This document shows, piece by piece, positions 1-6,302 of a DNA stretch of 8,192 bases; position 1 is the stretch's first letter; each line of letters begins with the position of its first letter. Below the pieces are notes generated by a model, which was not told where the DNA came from, searched no databases, and was given only the letters and a program-made list of their open reading frames with translations. Position numbers and translations under genes: made by a program. This DNA comes from Symbiobacteriaceae bacterium (lineage in GTDB: Bacteria; Bacillota; JAAYKD01; WRDA01), in the NCBI GenBank assembly GCA_009783675.1, contig WRDA01000056.1, forward strand, positions 1-8,192, in the 5' to 3' direction.

Positions 1-18
1 CATCCTTTAAAATCATAT

Positions 19-52
19 CTTTTCCTTATTATACAAAGGAAAGGTCTTTTTT
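19..52 (+). terminator. Possible intrinsic terminator of an upstream unit
   Basis: CTTTTCCTT at 19-27 can pair with AAGGAAAGG at 36-44 (nine pairs, one of them U-G) around an eight-base loop. The stem is followed directly by TCTTTTTT at 45-52. A stem plus U-run is the layout of a Rho-independent terminator, but the stem is AT-rich and weak. Its gene would lie to the left of the window, so the call cannot be tested from here. Confidence 0.35.
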
Positions 53-126
53 ACAAGCTTGGGAGTCTGGGGAGAAGGATTTTCTATCTTCTGTGCGTAA
101 TTTTGCCTGTAGCTAACTAAAAAATC

Positions 127-133
127 AGGAGGG
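127..133 (+). promoter_or_regulatory. Ribosome binding site fixing the TTG start of tldD
   Basis: AGGAGGG lies seven bases before TTG at 141. An ATG at 134 directly abuts the site and is in another frame, so it is not the start. Spacing and strength favour the TTG codon. Confidence 0.75.
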
Positions 134-140
134 ATGCTAC

Positions 141-1604
141 TTGGAACCTGAGGTTTTAAAGGAAAAGATTCTTAAGGTGCTGGCTTTTATCAAGGAGCAG
201 GAAGGTGTCAATTACGCAGACTGCAGGGTGAATTTTATCGAGACAGAGAACTATGCTACCGAAAACATGAAAGTGCAAAGCTTAAGCGCCAGTAAGAACC
301 TTGGCTACGGAATCAGGGTGTATGTCGATGGTTCTCTGGGATTTGCAGGTTCTCAGGATTTCGAAAACATGGAGGCAACTGCTCAAATAGCCCTGGAAAT
401 TGCCAGAGCAACGCGTCTAACCCAGAAGAATCCGGTCGTACTTTCGGTTAAACCTTTGGTCGTCGATCATTATCAAACCCCTGTTGAGATCGATCCGTTT
501 GCGGTCAGTAAGGAAGAGAAGCTGGCTATTCTGTTTGAAGCGGAACGATTGATGCGGGAAGCAGCTCCGGAGCTTTTCAGGACACATGGGAATCTTTCAT
601 TTCGTCGTGAACGCAAGACCTGGGCTGACATCGAAGGGTCTTTCATCACTCAGGATCTGTACGAATGCGGTGGGGGTATAGATGCCGTCGCTGTAACCAG
701 AGGTGAGATGCAGACGCGCAGCTATCCCAACTCTTCCAGGGGAAACTTTGCCACTGCTGGCTTCGAGTTTATCAGGGAGATGGACTTCCCTGGTAATGCT
801 CCTCGTGTGGCCAGAGAAGCGATGGCTCTGCTGGTTGCCGAAGAATGTCCTTCAGGTATCTTCGACCTGGTCATCTCTCCGACTCAGCTGACTCTGCAGA
901 TTCATGAGTCCGTAGGGCATCCAGTTGAACTGGATCGCGTTCTCGGCTATGAAGCAGGTTACGCGGGAACATCTTTTCTCGATTCTGTCGAAGCTGGTAA
1001 ATTCCGTTACGGTTCCGAGCATGTTTCCATCGTCGCTGACGCCACTGCTCCCAGAGGTTTAGGTACCTTCGGCTATGATGATGACGGTATTAAGGCACAG
1101 CGTATAGAGGTTATCACCGAAGGAATATTCCATAATTTCATCTCTTCCAGAGATACTGCCGGATCGGCAGGGTTACGCTCCAATGGGACGGCGCGCGCAG
1201 ACGGCTGGGGACGTATTCCCATCGTGCGCATGACTAATATCAACCTGCTACCGGGTTCATTCACTTTCGATGAGCTGATTGAAGGTGTGGAGAATGGACT
1301 CTATCTTGATATCAATCGCAGCTGGTCGATAGATGATCGACGTCTAAACTTCCAGTTCGCAACAGAAATCGCCTACGAAATCAAAAATGGCAAACTTACT
1401 GGCAAAATCTACAAAAATCCGATTTACACCGGGATTACTCCCGTATTCTGGGGGTCATGTGACGGAGTAGCCAATGCCGAATACTGGCGTTTCTTTGGCA
1501 CGCCTAACTGTGGCAAAGGTGAGCCAGGACAAATGGCGCATTGTGGACACGGGTCCGCTCCGGCGCGTTTCCGTAAAGTAAAGGTAGGTGTAGCGGATGT
1601 TTAA
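141..1604 (+). CDS. tldD: TldD-family zinc metallopeptidase (catalytic subunit)
   Basis: This 487-residue protein belongs to the TldD/PmbA (peptidase U62) family, close to the usual length of 450-490. It carries the family's HExxxH zinc motif as HESVGH at residues 255-260. It also has NCGKGEPGQ near the C-terminus, where Cys457 matches the position of the third zinc ligand of E. coli TldD. In that system TldD pairs with non-catalytic TldE and degrades or trims unfolded peptides, for example in microcin B17 maturation and CcdA turnover; the substrate here is unknown. No signal peptide or membrane helix is visible, so it should be cytoplasmic. The start is TTG with a strong AGGAGGG site. The 3' end overlaps the first tldE-like gene by eight bases in another frame, which suggests translational coupling of the two subunits. 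The extra His467, Cys468 and His470 near Cys457 are of unclear meaning. Family assignment is firm; physiological role is inferred. Confidence 0.93.
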   Translation: MEPEVLKEKILKVLAFIKEQEGVNYADCRVNFIETENYATENMKVQSLSASKNLGYGIRVYVDGSLGFAGSQDFENMEATAQIALEIARATRLTQKNPVVLSVKPLVVDHYQTPVEIDPFAVSKEEKLAILFEAERLMREAAPELFRTHGNLSFRRERKTWADIEGSFITQDLYECGGGIDAVAVTRGEMQTRSYPNSSRGNFATAGFEFIREMDFPGNAPRVAREAMALLVAEECPSGIFDLVISPTQLTLQIHESVGHPVELDRVLGYEAGYAGTSFLDSVEAGKFRYGSEHVSIVADATAPRGLGTFGYDDDGIKAQRIEVITEGIFHNFISSRDTAGSAGLRSNGTARADGWGRIPIVRMTNINLLPGSFTFDELIEGVENGLYLDINRSWSIDDRRLNFQFATEIAYEIKNGKLTGKIYKNPIYTGITPVFWGSCDGVANAEYWRFFGTPNCGKGEPGQMAHCGHGSAPARFRKVKVGVADV

Positions 1605-2952
1605 CAAAGCGCAAATATTCGATCTGATCGCCAAAGCGCTTAGTTATACTACCGATCATCAGGCTCAAGTGCAAGTTACCAGCAGCAGCGAAGGACTGAG
1701 CCGTATCGCTAACTCCGAAATTCATCAGAATGTCTTCGAGGATCGCACGACACTCACGGTAACTGTCTACACCTCTCACAAGGCTAGTTCCATTTCTACC
1801 AATATTCTGGATGATATTAGCATACGAGAAGCCGTGGATCAGGCGATCGCCAACCTTGACCTTCTACCCGATGGCGAAGAGCAACCGCCTTTAGTCTCTG
1901 AACCTCAGCAGATGGAGACTCTTCTCTTCAATTCTGAGTTACACTCCTCTTTTTCGGTGCAAGCCAGAGCCAAACTCGTCGCCGAGGGACTGCAAAGTAT
2001 TACTTCTCCATATACTGCTTACGGTCAGCTGTCTTACCGTGCTCAAGCGACTGGAATGGGAAACTCCAGAGGTATTCGTCGTTATAGCGACGATAATCAG
2101 GTACGCTTCTCTCTGCTGGTTGCCGATGACCAGGGTGGAGCAGGGTATGCTTCCATGATGGCAAATTCCCTTTCGGAGGTGGACTTGGAGAGCGTCTTTG
2201 CCATAGCTTTGCAAAAGGCTAAGGTGAACCGTAATCCAATTGATCTCGAACCAGGAGCATATACAGTAATCCTTGAGCCTCTCGCCGTGAGCAACCTTCT
2301 GGGGATGATGATGCGCTCCTTCAGTGGTGCAGCAGTCCTCGCTAAGCAAAGCTTTTTAACCGATCGCATGGGAGAACATTTCTTCTCAGAGAAGCTGAAT
2401 GCCTGTGATGACTGGACAAGCCCCTTTTGCCCCGGGATCGCTTTCGATAGTGAGGGCACACCTCGTACCAGGCTAAACCTCATCGAAAATGGTGTGGTTA
2501 AAGAGATCGCTTATGACTTGAGTTCCGCAAGCAAGTCAGGAATGCAAAGCACAGGTCATGCTGCTGCTTTTATGGGCAGGCGGGGTTCCTCTCCTCAGAA
2601 TGTGATAATCTCCGGAGGAGATAAACCGATGGAGCAGATTATAGCCGAGACTGATAAGGCTTTGTTGGTCACTAGATTTCACTATATGAATCCTGTGAAC
2701 ATGCGCCAGGGCATTCTCACAGGTATTACCAGAGATGGTTTCTATCTCATCGAAAACGGACAGATCACTCATGCTGTTCGTAATATGCGTTTCACCGAGA
2801 GCATTCTCCTGGCATTGAGTAATATCGAAGAGATATCCAGTGACAGAGAGCGAGTGGGAGCCATGATGGGATCTTCCTATTTGCCTGGCATGAAAATCAG
2901 AGACTTTCACTTTACCGGCAGAACGAGCTTCGGCGATACACCGGGAGAGTGA
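1597..2952 (+). CDS. TldE/PmbA-like subunit, copy 1
   Basis: This 451-residue protein is a TldD/PmbA-family member of the TldE (PmbA) type. Its C-terminal half has family-typical stretches, including DDWTSP, GTPRTRL, STGHA, and TRDGFYLIENG followed by NMRFTES. The segment around residues 222-240 (VILEPLAVSN), where TldD has its HExxxH helix, contains no histidine. The protein is therefore predicted not to bind zinc and to act as the structural or substrate-channel partner of TldD, as TldE does in E. coli. The ATG at 1597 lies inside the end of tldD (eight-base overlap) behind a modest AGGTG site (1586-1590), so coupled translation is likely. It is clearly related to the next gene: a gap-free comparison of the first 60 residues gives 35 identities, and RIANSEIHQNVFE is identical in both. 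Cytoplasmic, with no signal peptide. Confidence 0.9.
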   Translation: MFNKAQIFDLIAKALSYTTDHQAQVQVTSSSEGLSRIANSEIHQNVFEDRTTLTVTVYTSHKASSISTNILDDISIREAVDQAIANLDLLPDGEEQPPLVSEPQQMETLLFNSELHSSFSVQARAKLVAEGLQSITSPYTAYGQLSYRAQATGMGNSRGIRRYSDDNQVRFSLLVADDQGGAGYASMMANSLSEVDLESVFAIALQKAKVNRNPIDLEPGAYTVILEPLAVSNLLGMMMRSFSGAAVLAKQSFLTDRMGEHFFSEKLNACDDWTSPFCPGIAFDSEGTPRTRLNLIENGVVKEIAYDLSSASKSGMQSTGHAAAFMGRRGSSPQNVIISGGDKPMEQIIAETDKALLVTRFHYMNPVNMRQGILTGITRDGFYLIENGQITHAVRNMRFTESILLALSNIEEISSDRERVGAMMGSSYLPGMKIRDFHFTGRTSFGDTPGE

Positions 2953-2973
2953 ACAACCTCCTGAGTGACATAT

Positions 2974-2980
2974 GAGGGGG
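2974..2980 (+). promoter_or_regulatory. Ribosome binding site deciding the start of the second tldE-like gene
   Basis: GAGGGGG sits seven bases before ATG at 2988 but only one base before ATG at 2982. Normal spacing selects 2988. The resulting N-terminus also aligns without a gap to the upstream paralogue (MLTKERI against MFNKAQI). Confidence 0.75.
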
Positions 2981-2987
2981 AATGATT

Positions 2988-4346
2988 ATGCTGACTAAAG
3001 AAAGAATTTACCAGTTAATTGATACAGCCCTTGGCTATGCCTGTGGTTACCAGGCCAAAGTGGAAGTTAGCAACTCCGCGCAGGGTCTCAGTCGTATTGC
3101 AAACTCAGAAATCCATCAGAACGTCTTTGAAGAGAAAACAACACTGACTGTTTCCATCTATGCTCCCCAAAAAGTGAGTAGTATAAGTACTAATATCCTT
3201 AGTGAGGCTGGTATTGCCGAAGCAGTCAACGAGGCTATAAGCAATTTGGAGTTGTTACCTGATGGGGAACCTCAACCTGCTCTGGTCAGAGAACCCGCTG
3301 AAATTGAGACCATCCGTTACAATCAGGAACTGCAGGATAGCTTCGATGTCCGGACACGGGCCCAAATCATCGCTGCAGGTCTGGAGATGATCCCGCAGCC
3401 TTATCGTGCGTATGGGCAACTCACCCAGGAGACACTATCCAGAGGCATTGGGAATTCGGAAGGTATCAAACGTTACTCCAAGGCGAACTATGTGATCTTT
3501 GAACTCCTTATCTCCGATGATCTTGGTGGTACCGGACGAGGAGTCCAGATTGCACGTATACCAGACGAGATAGACGGTAATGCGCTGTTCAGTCAGGTTC
3601 TGACCAAAGCTAAAGCTAACCGTGACCCAGTTGAGTTGGAACCGGGTACTTACACGGTTATACTAGAGCCACAGGCTGTGATGGATCTGACTATGCAAGC
3701 TCTTCTCTTCGGTTTTTCCGGAACCATGGTCGCTAATAAAGCGAGCTTTCTCACGGACCTCTTGGGAGAGAAGGTGGTTTCAGACCAGATAAGCTTATAT
3801 GATGACTGGAGTGATCCATTGGTTGCGGGTGATGCTTTCGATGGGGAAGGCACACCAAGGCAAAAACTTACCTTGATTGAGAAAGGCATTGCCGTTAACC
3901 TGGTTCACGATCAGCTATCCGCTTTACGAATGGGAACGACCTCGACGGGACATGCTCTCAACGTATATGGAATGAGCCTGGCGGCTCCAACAAATGTAGT
4001 TATGGCAGGAGGGGATAAGACTCTGGCGGAAATCATTTCCACGACAGAGAGAGCCTTGTTGGTCTCCCGTTTCCATTATATGAATGCGGTCAACATGCGC
4101 CAGGCCCTGATGACAGGTATCACCAGGGATGGCTTCTTCCTGATCGAAAACGGCAAGGTTTCCAGGGCCGTGAGCAACATGCGCTTTACGGAGAGCCTCG
4201 TCATGGCATTGAATAAAATTATTGCCATTTCATCAGACCGGGTAAACTTCGCAGAGATATTTGGAGCGATGTCCTTACCTGCTCTGGTGATCGCCGACTT
4301 TCATTTTACGGGAAAAACCAGTTTTAAGGACGCCAAGGGAGTATAA
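2988..4346 (+). CDS. TldE/PmbA-like subunit, copy 2
   Basis: This is a second TldE/PmbA-type protein of 452 residues, encoded 35 bases after the first. It keeps the same landmarks in the same order: RIANSEIHQNVFE near residues 36-48, VILEPQAV around residue 227 in place of the zinc helix, DDWSDP, GEGTPRQKL, STGHA, TRDGFFLIENG and NMRFTES. There is no HExxxH motif, so it should also be a non-catalytic partner of TldD. Synonymous sites differ widely from copy 1 even where the protein is identical (for example in the RIANSEIHQN codons), so the duplication is old and both copies have been kept under protein-level constraint. The start is set at 2988 rather than 2982 from the ribosome binding site. 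It ends the operon: a hairpin follows 25 bases after the stop. Whether it forms its own complex with TldD, or a mixed one with copy 1, cannot be read from sequence. Confidence 0.9.
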   Translation: MLTKERIYQLIDTALGYACGYQAKVEVSNSAQGLSRIANSEIHQNVFEEKTTLTVSIYAPQKVSSISTNILSEAGIAEAVNEAISNLELLPDGEPQPALVREPAEIETIRYNQELQDSFDVRTRAQIIAAGLEMIPQPYRAYGQLTQETLSRGIGNSEGIKRYSKANYVIFELLISDDLGGTGRGVQIARIPDEIDGNALFSQVLTKAKANRDPVELEPGTYTVILEPQAVMDLTMQALLFGFSGTMVANKASFLTDLLGEKVVSDQISLYDDWSDPLVAGDAFDGEGTPRQKLTLIEKGIAVNLVHDQLSALRMGTTSTGHALNVYGMSLAAPTNVVMAGGDKTLAEIISTTERALLVSRFHYMNAVNMRQALMTGITRDGFFLIENGKVSRAVSNMRFTESLVMALNKIIAISSDRVNFAEIFGAMSLPALVIADFHFTGKTSFKDAKGV

Positions 4347-4371
4347 TCCGGTTAGTCTATTCAGCAGTTTA

Positions 4372-4410
4372 AACACCTCCGCCTGTCTGATATTCTCAGG
4401 TGGAGGTGTT
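4372..4410 (+). terminator. Hairpin terminator at the end of the tld operon
   Basis: AACACCTCCGCCTG (4372-4385) pairs with CAGGTGGAGGTGTT (4397-4410) over 14 positions, 13 of them Watson-Crick and one G-U, around an 11-base loop. The strong GC-rich stem comes just after the last tldE-like stop codon. The downstream bases are T- and G-rich (GTTGTGGTTGTT) rather than a clean T-run, so termination may be partial. On the other strand the stem is followed by only a short TTTAAAC stretch. Confidence 0.65.
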
Positions 4411-4458
4411 GTTGTGGTTGTTAGTATCATATTGTTTTCACGTTTTTCCAAGGTTTAA

Positions 4459-4487
4459 TGAACCATTCACTCAGATGCGACAATAAT
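4459..4487 (+). promoter_or_regulatory. Weak candidate promoter of the sigma-factor operon
   Basis: TGAACC (4459-4464) and AATAAT (4482-4487) are separated by 17 bases. The -10 matches TATAAT at five of six positions. The -35 is poor for the main sigma factor but contains the AAC core common in ECF-type -35 elements, which would fit an autoregulated promoter. There is no clear CGTC-type ECF -10 at the expected distance, so this is only a candidate. Confidence 0.25.
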
Positions 4488-4504
4488 CTTATGAGTGGCA
4501 GATC

Positions 4505-4512
4505 AGGGAGGT
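4505..4512 (+). promoter_or_regulatory. Ribosome binding site deciding the sigma-factor start
   Basis: AGGGAGGT is six bases before ATG at 4519 and only three before the in-frame TTG at 4516. The ATG is therefore preferred. Confidence 0.75.
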
Positions 4513-4518
4513 TGATTG

Positions 4519-5049
4519 ATGAGTCTTGCCGAGTTCGAACTCCTTATTGAGAGACACGAAAAAGACATCTTCTCCTTTTGCTGCTATCTCACCATGGATA
4601 GGAAACTAGCTGAAGAGCTGTATCAGGAAACAGTATTGCATGCATTTATATCCAGAGGGAAGTTGGAAAGCACAGGTAACCCTGTATCATATCTTCTGTC
4701 CATAGCGGTTGGAAAATGGCGGAACACAAGACATAAGGCAAGTCGACGCCAACGGATAGCACCAGAAGTTTCCCTGGAGAGCGATCAATCAGATGCGATT
4801 CAGATGCCTGACGCTGAGGATCCGGCGGAGATGCTGATCCGTAATGAAGATAGATTGAAGATAGAAGCGGCGGTCTCCTCCCTGGATGAAATGTTCAGAT
4901 TACCTGTCCTACTATATTACTTTTCGGACTACTCGATCGCAGAGGTTGGCGAAATACTCCATATTCCGCCTGGAACTGTAAAGAGCAGATTATATAAAGC
5001 CAGGAGTATACTGGCTGAGCGTTTGCGCAGGGAGGGCATAACCGGATGA
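4519..5049 (+). CDS. ECF-type RNA polymerase sigma factor
   Basis: This 176-residue protein has the two-domain build of extracytoplasmic-function (group 4) sigma factors. Region 2 covers about residues 6-75, with AEELYQETVLHAF (31-43) in the position of the conserved AEDLVQETF-type core-binding helix. A polar, acidic linker follows (about 80-112). Region 4 (about 113-170) has the helix-turn-helix YSIAEVGEILHIPPGTVKSR (138-157) followed by LYKARS, which reads the -35 element. It should direct RNA polymerase to a small regulon, often including its own operon. The stop codon overlaps the start of the next gene as ATGA, the usual coupling between an ECF sigma factor and its anti-sigma factor. The family is clear; subgroup, stimulus and target genes are not determinable here, so no symbol is given. 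Confidence 0.92.
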   Translation: MSLAEFELLIERHEKDIFSFCCYLTMDRKLAEELYQETVLHAFISRGKLESTGNPVSYLLSIAVGKWRNTRHKASRRQRIAPEVSLESDQSDAIQMPDAEDPAEMLIRNEDRLKIEAAVSSLDEMFRLPVLLYYFSDYSIAEVGEILHIPPGTVKSRLYKARSILAERLRREGITG

Positions 5050-5408
5050 GCGAGCAGAGATCTGAGGCTGAGGAGATTGCAGATTATACGTGGTTGGACA
5101 CTCCCCTGCGTAATCATTATGCACAGCGAGTTATACCACCCATCATCCTTAGGGATAGTCTACACAAGGAAATACAACGGCAAGCTCTGGAGCAGGAAAC
5201 TCTGAAAACCTGGATTGTGATTCTGGGAAACACCCTGGCAAGTACGCTTTTACTCACTGTTCTATGGATTCTCCTGGGAACCAACCTGTTGGTATGGACA
5301 TTTGCTCTCTTTTCAGCTCTGTCTGTGCTTAGCAGTATGATTATTGCTCTCTTGGTACCATCACATTTGATTAAAGGAGGTCACCATCATGCCGTTGTTC
5401 GTAATTAG
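5046..5408 (+). CDS. Small two-helix membrane protein, candidate anti-sigma factor
   Basis: This 120-residue protein has a polar N-terminal part of about 54 residues, rich in Glu and Arg, then two hydrophobic helices (about 56-78 and 81-104) and a short basic tail. It starts at the ATGA overlap with the sigma gene, behind AGGGAGGG (5029-5036). Position, coupling and a cytoplasmic domain followed by membrane helices all fit an anti-sigma factor holding the sigma factor at the membrane. However, there is no Cys residue, so the HxxxCxxC zinc motif of the common ZAS anti-sigma class is absent, and I cannot place it in a named family. The role is inferred from context. Its last residues overlap the ribosome binding site and the first 20 bases of the next gene, so the HLIKGGHHH tail is partly dictated by those signals. 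Confidence 0.75.
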   Translation: MSEQRSEAEEIADYTWLDTPLRNHYAQRVIPPIILRDSLHKEIQRQALEQETLKTWIVILGNTLASTLLLTVLWILLGTNLLVWTFALFSALSVLSSMIIALLVPSHLIKGGHHHAVVRN

Positions 5409-5619
5409 CAGCCTGGCTCTAGCCTCGATTCTGGGCCTATTGATTGCTATCGCTGGTATTGCACTTTATGTAGCCATGGTTATCTGGGTATATCGAGATG
5501 CCAGGGCACGTACAAACAACCCGATAATCTGGACACTCATTGTCTTACTGGTGCCGAACTATCTGGGCTTGATCATCTATGTGCTGATTGGTCGCAGGCA
5601 GGGATCGATGTATCTGTGA
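5389..5619 (+). CDS. Small membrane protein with a PLDc_N-like module
   Basis: This 76-residue protein consists of a long hydrophobic helix (about 8-34), a short polar motif YRDARARTNNP (35-45) and a second helix (about 46-68), ending in GRRQG. The second helix, with VPNYLGLIIYVLIGR, resembles the PLDc_N module (N-terminal membrane part of phospholipase D/cardiolipin synthase proteins). No HKD catalytic domain is attached, so phospholipase activity is not expected. The ATG follows AAAGGAGGT (5373-5381) by seven bases and overlaps the upstream gene by 20 bases. Stand-alone proteins of this kind are often encoded near ECF sigma factors in Bacillota; a regulatory or envelope role is inferred, not shown. 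It shares its core motif with the next gene. Confidence 0.8.
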   Translation: MPLFVISSLALASILGLLIAIAGIALYVAMVIWVYRDARARTNNPIIWTLIVLLVPNYLGLIIYVLIGRRQGSMYL

Positions 5620-5648
5620 GGCGACAGCCTGGATGAGGAGGTCAGACT

Positions 5649-6299
5649 ATGATCATACCACCCGCAGTTGCTTCTCTACTAATGCGCATATTACTCCTTC
5701 TGATAAGCACCCTTTGTTTCTTCATCTTCCTTGGCCTTTGGACCTATTATGATGCTCAGGAACGCACTGACAATCCCAAATTATGGACGCTTATCGTTTT
5801 GGCTGTGCCTAGTTTTTTAGGGTTGATTATCTATCTCCTGGTTGGTAGGGATAAAGATGGCTACAGCAGCGGCAGATTCTACAAGGCAGTAATAACCTTC
5901 GCTGTTTGCGCAGGATTGAGCCTGGTGATGGTCGTTGGCAGCGCTGTCAGTCTGGCCTCAACCAGTGGAGAAAACTTACCTATATTAGCAGGTTCACTGT
6001 TGTCAATGGAGAATAATCTGAGTAGTAGTTGGACTCGGTCGTTTCGGACGTCTAACGAGGAACGCTCCAGAAATTTGAAATTGAATGCCGTTGAGATTGC
6101 AGCCTTTCATGTTAACAGCAGTAACACCGATGGTATGATGTTCCTGCACATCACACAAGAATCCAACGAAATACTCATCGACATTTCTGGTCAGTTTAAC
6201 GCTGGAGTGGACTTGTCTGATTTTCATCCAGGTAGCATCAAGCTGACTTTGATAACTCAACAAGCTAAAAACGGTAATATCATTATCACATGGAGGTAG
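5649..6299 (+). CDS. Membrane protein: PLDc_N-like module plus C-terminal domain
   Basis: This 216-residue protein repeats the module of the upstream 76-residue protein: helix (about 10-33), YYDAQERTDNP (33-43), then WTLIVLAVPSFLGLIIYLLVGR (46-67). It adds a third helix (about 81-103) and a C-terminal part of about 112 residues. The distribution of positive charges (near Arg13 and at GRDKDGYSSGRFYK, 67-79) suggests that the C-terminal part lies outside the cytoplasm. Residues 104-145 are Ser-rich and polar and may be a linker; residues 146-216 look beta-rich and match no family I recognise. The start has GAGGAGGT (5635-5642) six bases upstream. The gene ends three bases before rluB. It may be a sensor or effector of the sigma circuit; this is inference from position only. 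Confidence 0.78.
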   Translation: MIIPPAVASLLMRILLLLISTLCFFIFLGLWTYYDAQERTDNPKLWTLIVLAVPSFLGLIIYLLVGRDKDGYSSGRFYKAVITFAVCAGLSLVMVVGSAVSLASTSGENLPILAGSLLSMENNLSSSWTRSFRTSNEERSRNLKLNAVEIAAFHVNSSNTDGMMFLHITQESNEILIDISGQFNAGVDLSDFHPGSIKLTLITQQAKNGNIIITWR

Positions 6300-6302
6300 T
6301 TT

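Larger units (their letters stand above)
1..140. other. Non-coding leader upstream of tldD
   Basis: This AT-rich stretch carries no convincing open reading frame on either strand. It holds a possible terminator (19-52) and ends with the tldD ribosome binding site. The promoter of the tld operon would be expected between about 53 and 120. The best -35/-10 pair I can line up there (TTGGGA at 59-64, TTCTAT at 82-87, 17-base spacer) is too poor to call. Confidence 0.6.
4347..4518. other. Intergenic region between the tld operon and the sigma-factor operon
   Basis: These 172 bases hold a strong hairpin (4372-4410), then an AT-rich stretch where the promoter of the sigma-factor operon should lie, and finally the ribosome binding site of the sigma factor. 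I see no coding sequence or small RNA in it. Confidence 0.7.

Noticed and set aside
59..87. TTGGGA / TTCTAT as a promoter for the tld operon
   Set aside because: Spacing is 17 bases, but the -10 matches only three of six consensus positions and the -35 is also degenerate.
1939..2910. Several long antisense open frames opposite the first tldE-like gene (1939-2349, 2097-2483, 2536-2910)
   Set aside because: They overlap one another and a clear family gene, have no recognisable domains or good ribosome binding sites, and read as low-complexity shadow translations.
2957..2977. CCTC (2957-2960) opposite GAGG (2974-2977) as a hairpin masking the ribosome binding site of the second tldE-like gene
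   Set aside because: Only four base pairs around a 13-base loop; too weak to suggest regulation.
141..4346. The tld operon as part of a RiPP or microcin biosynthesis cluster
   Set aside because: TldD/TldE can mature such peptides, but the window shows no precursor peptide, cyclodehydratase, radical SAM enzyme or exporter beside it.
5389..6299. The two PLDc_N-like proteins as cardiolipin synthases or phospholipases
   Set aside because: Neither contains an HKD (HxKxxxxD) catalytic motif; only the N-terminal membrane module is present.
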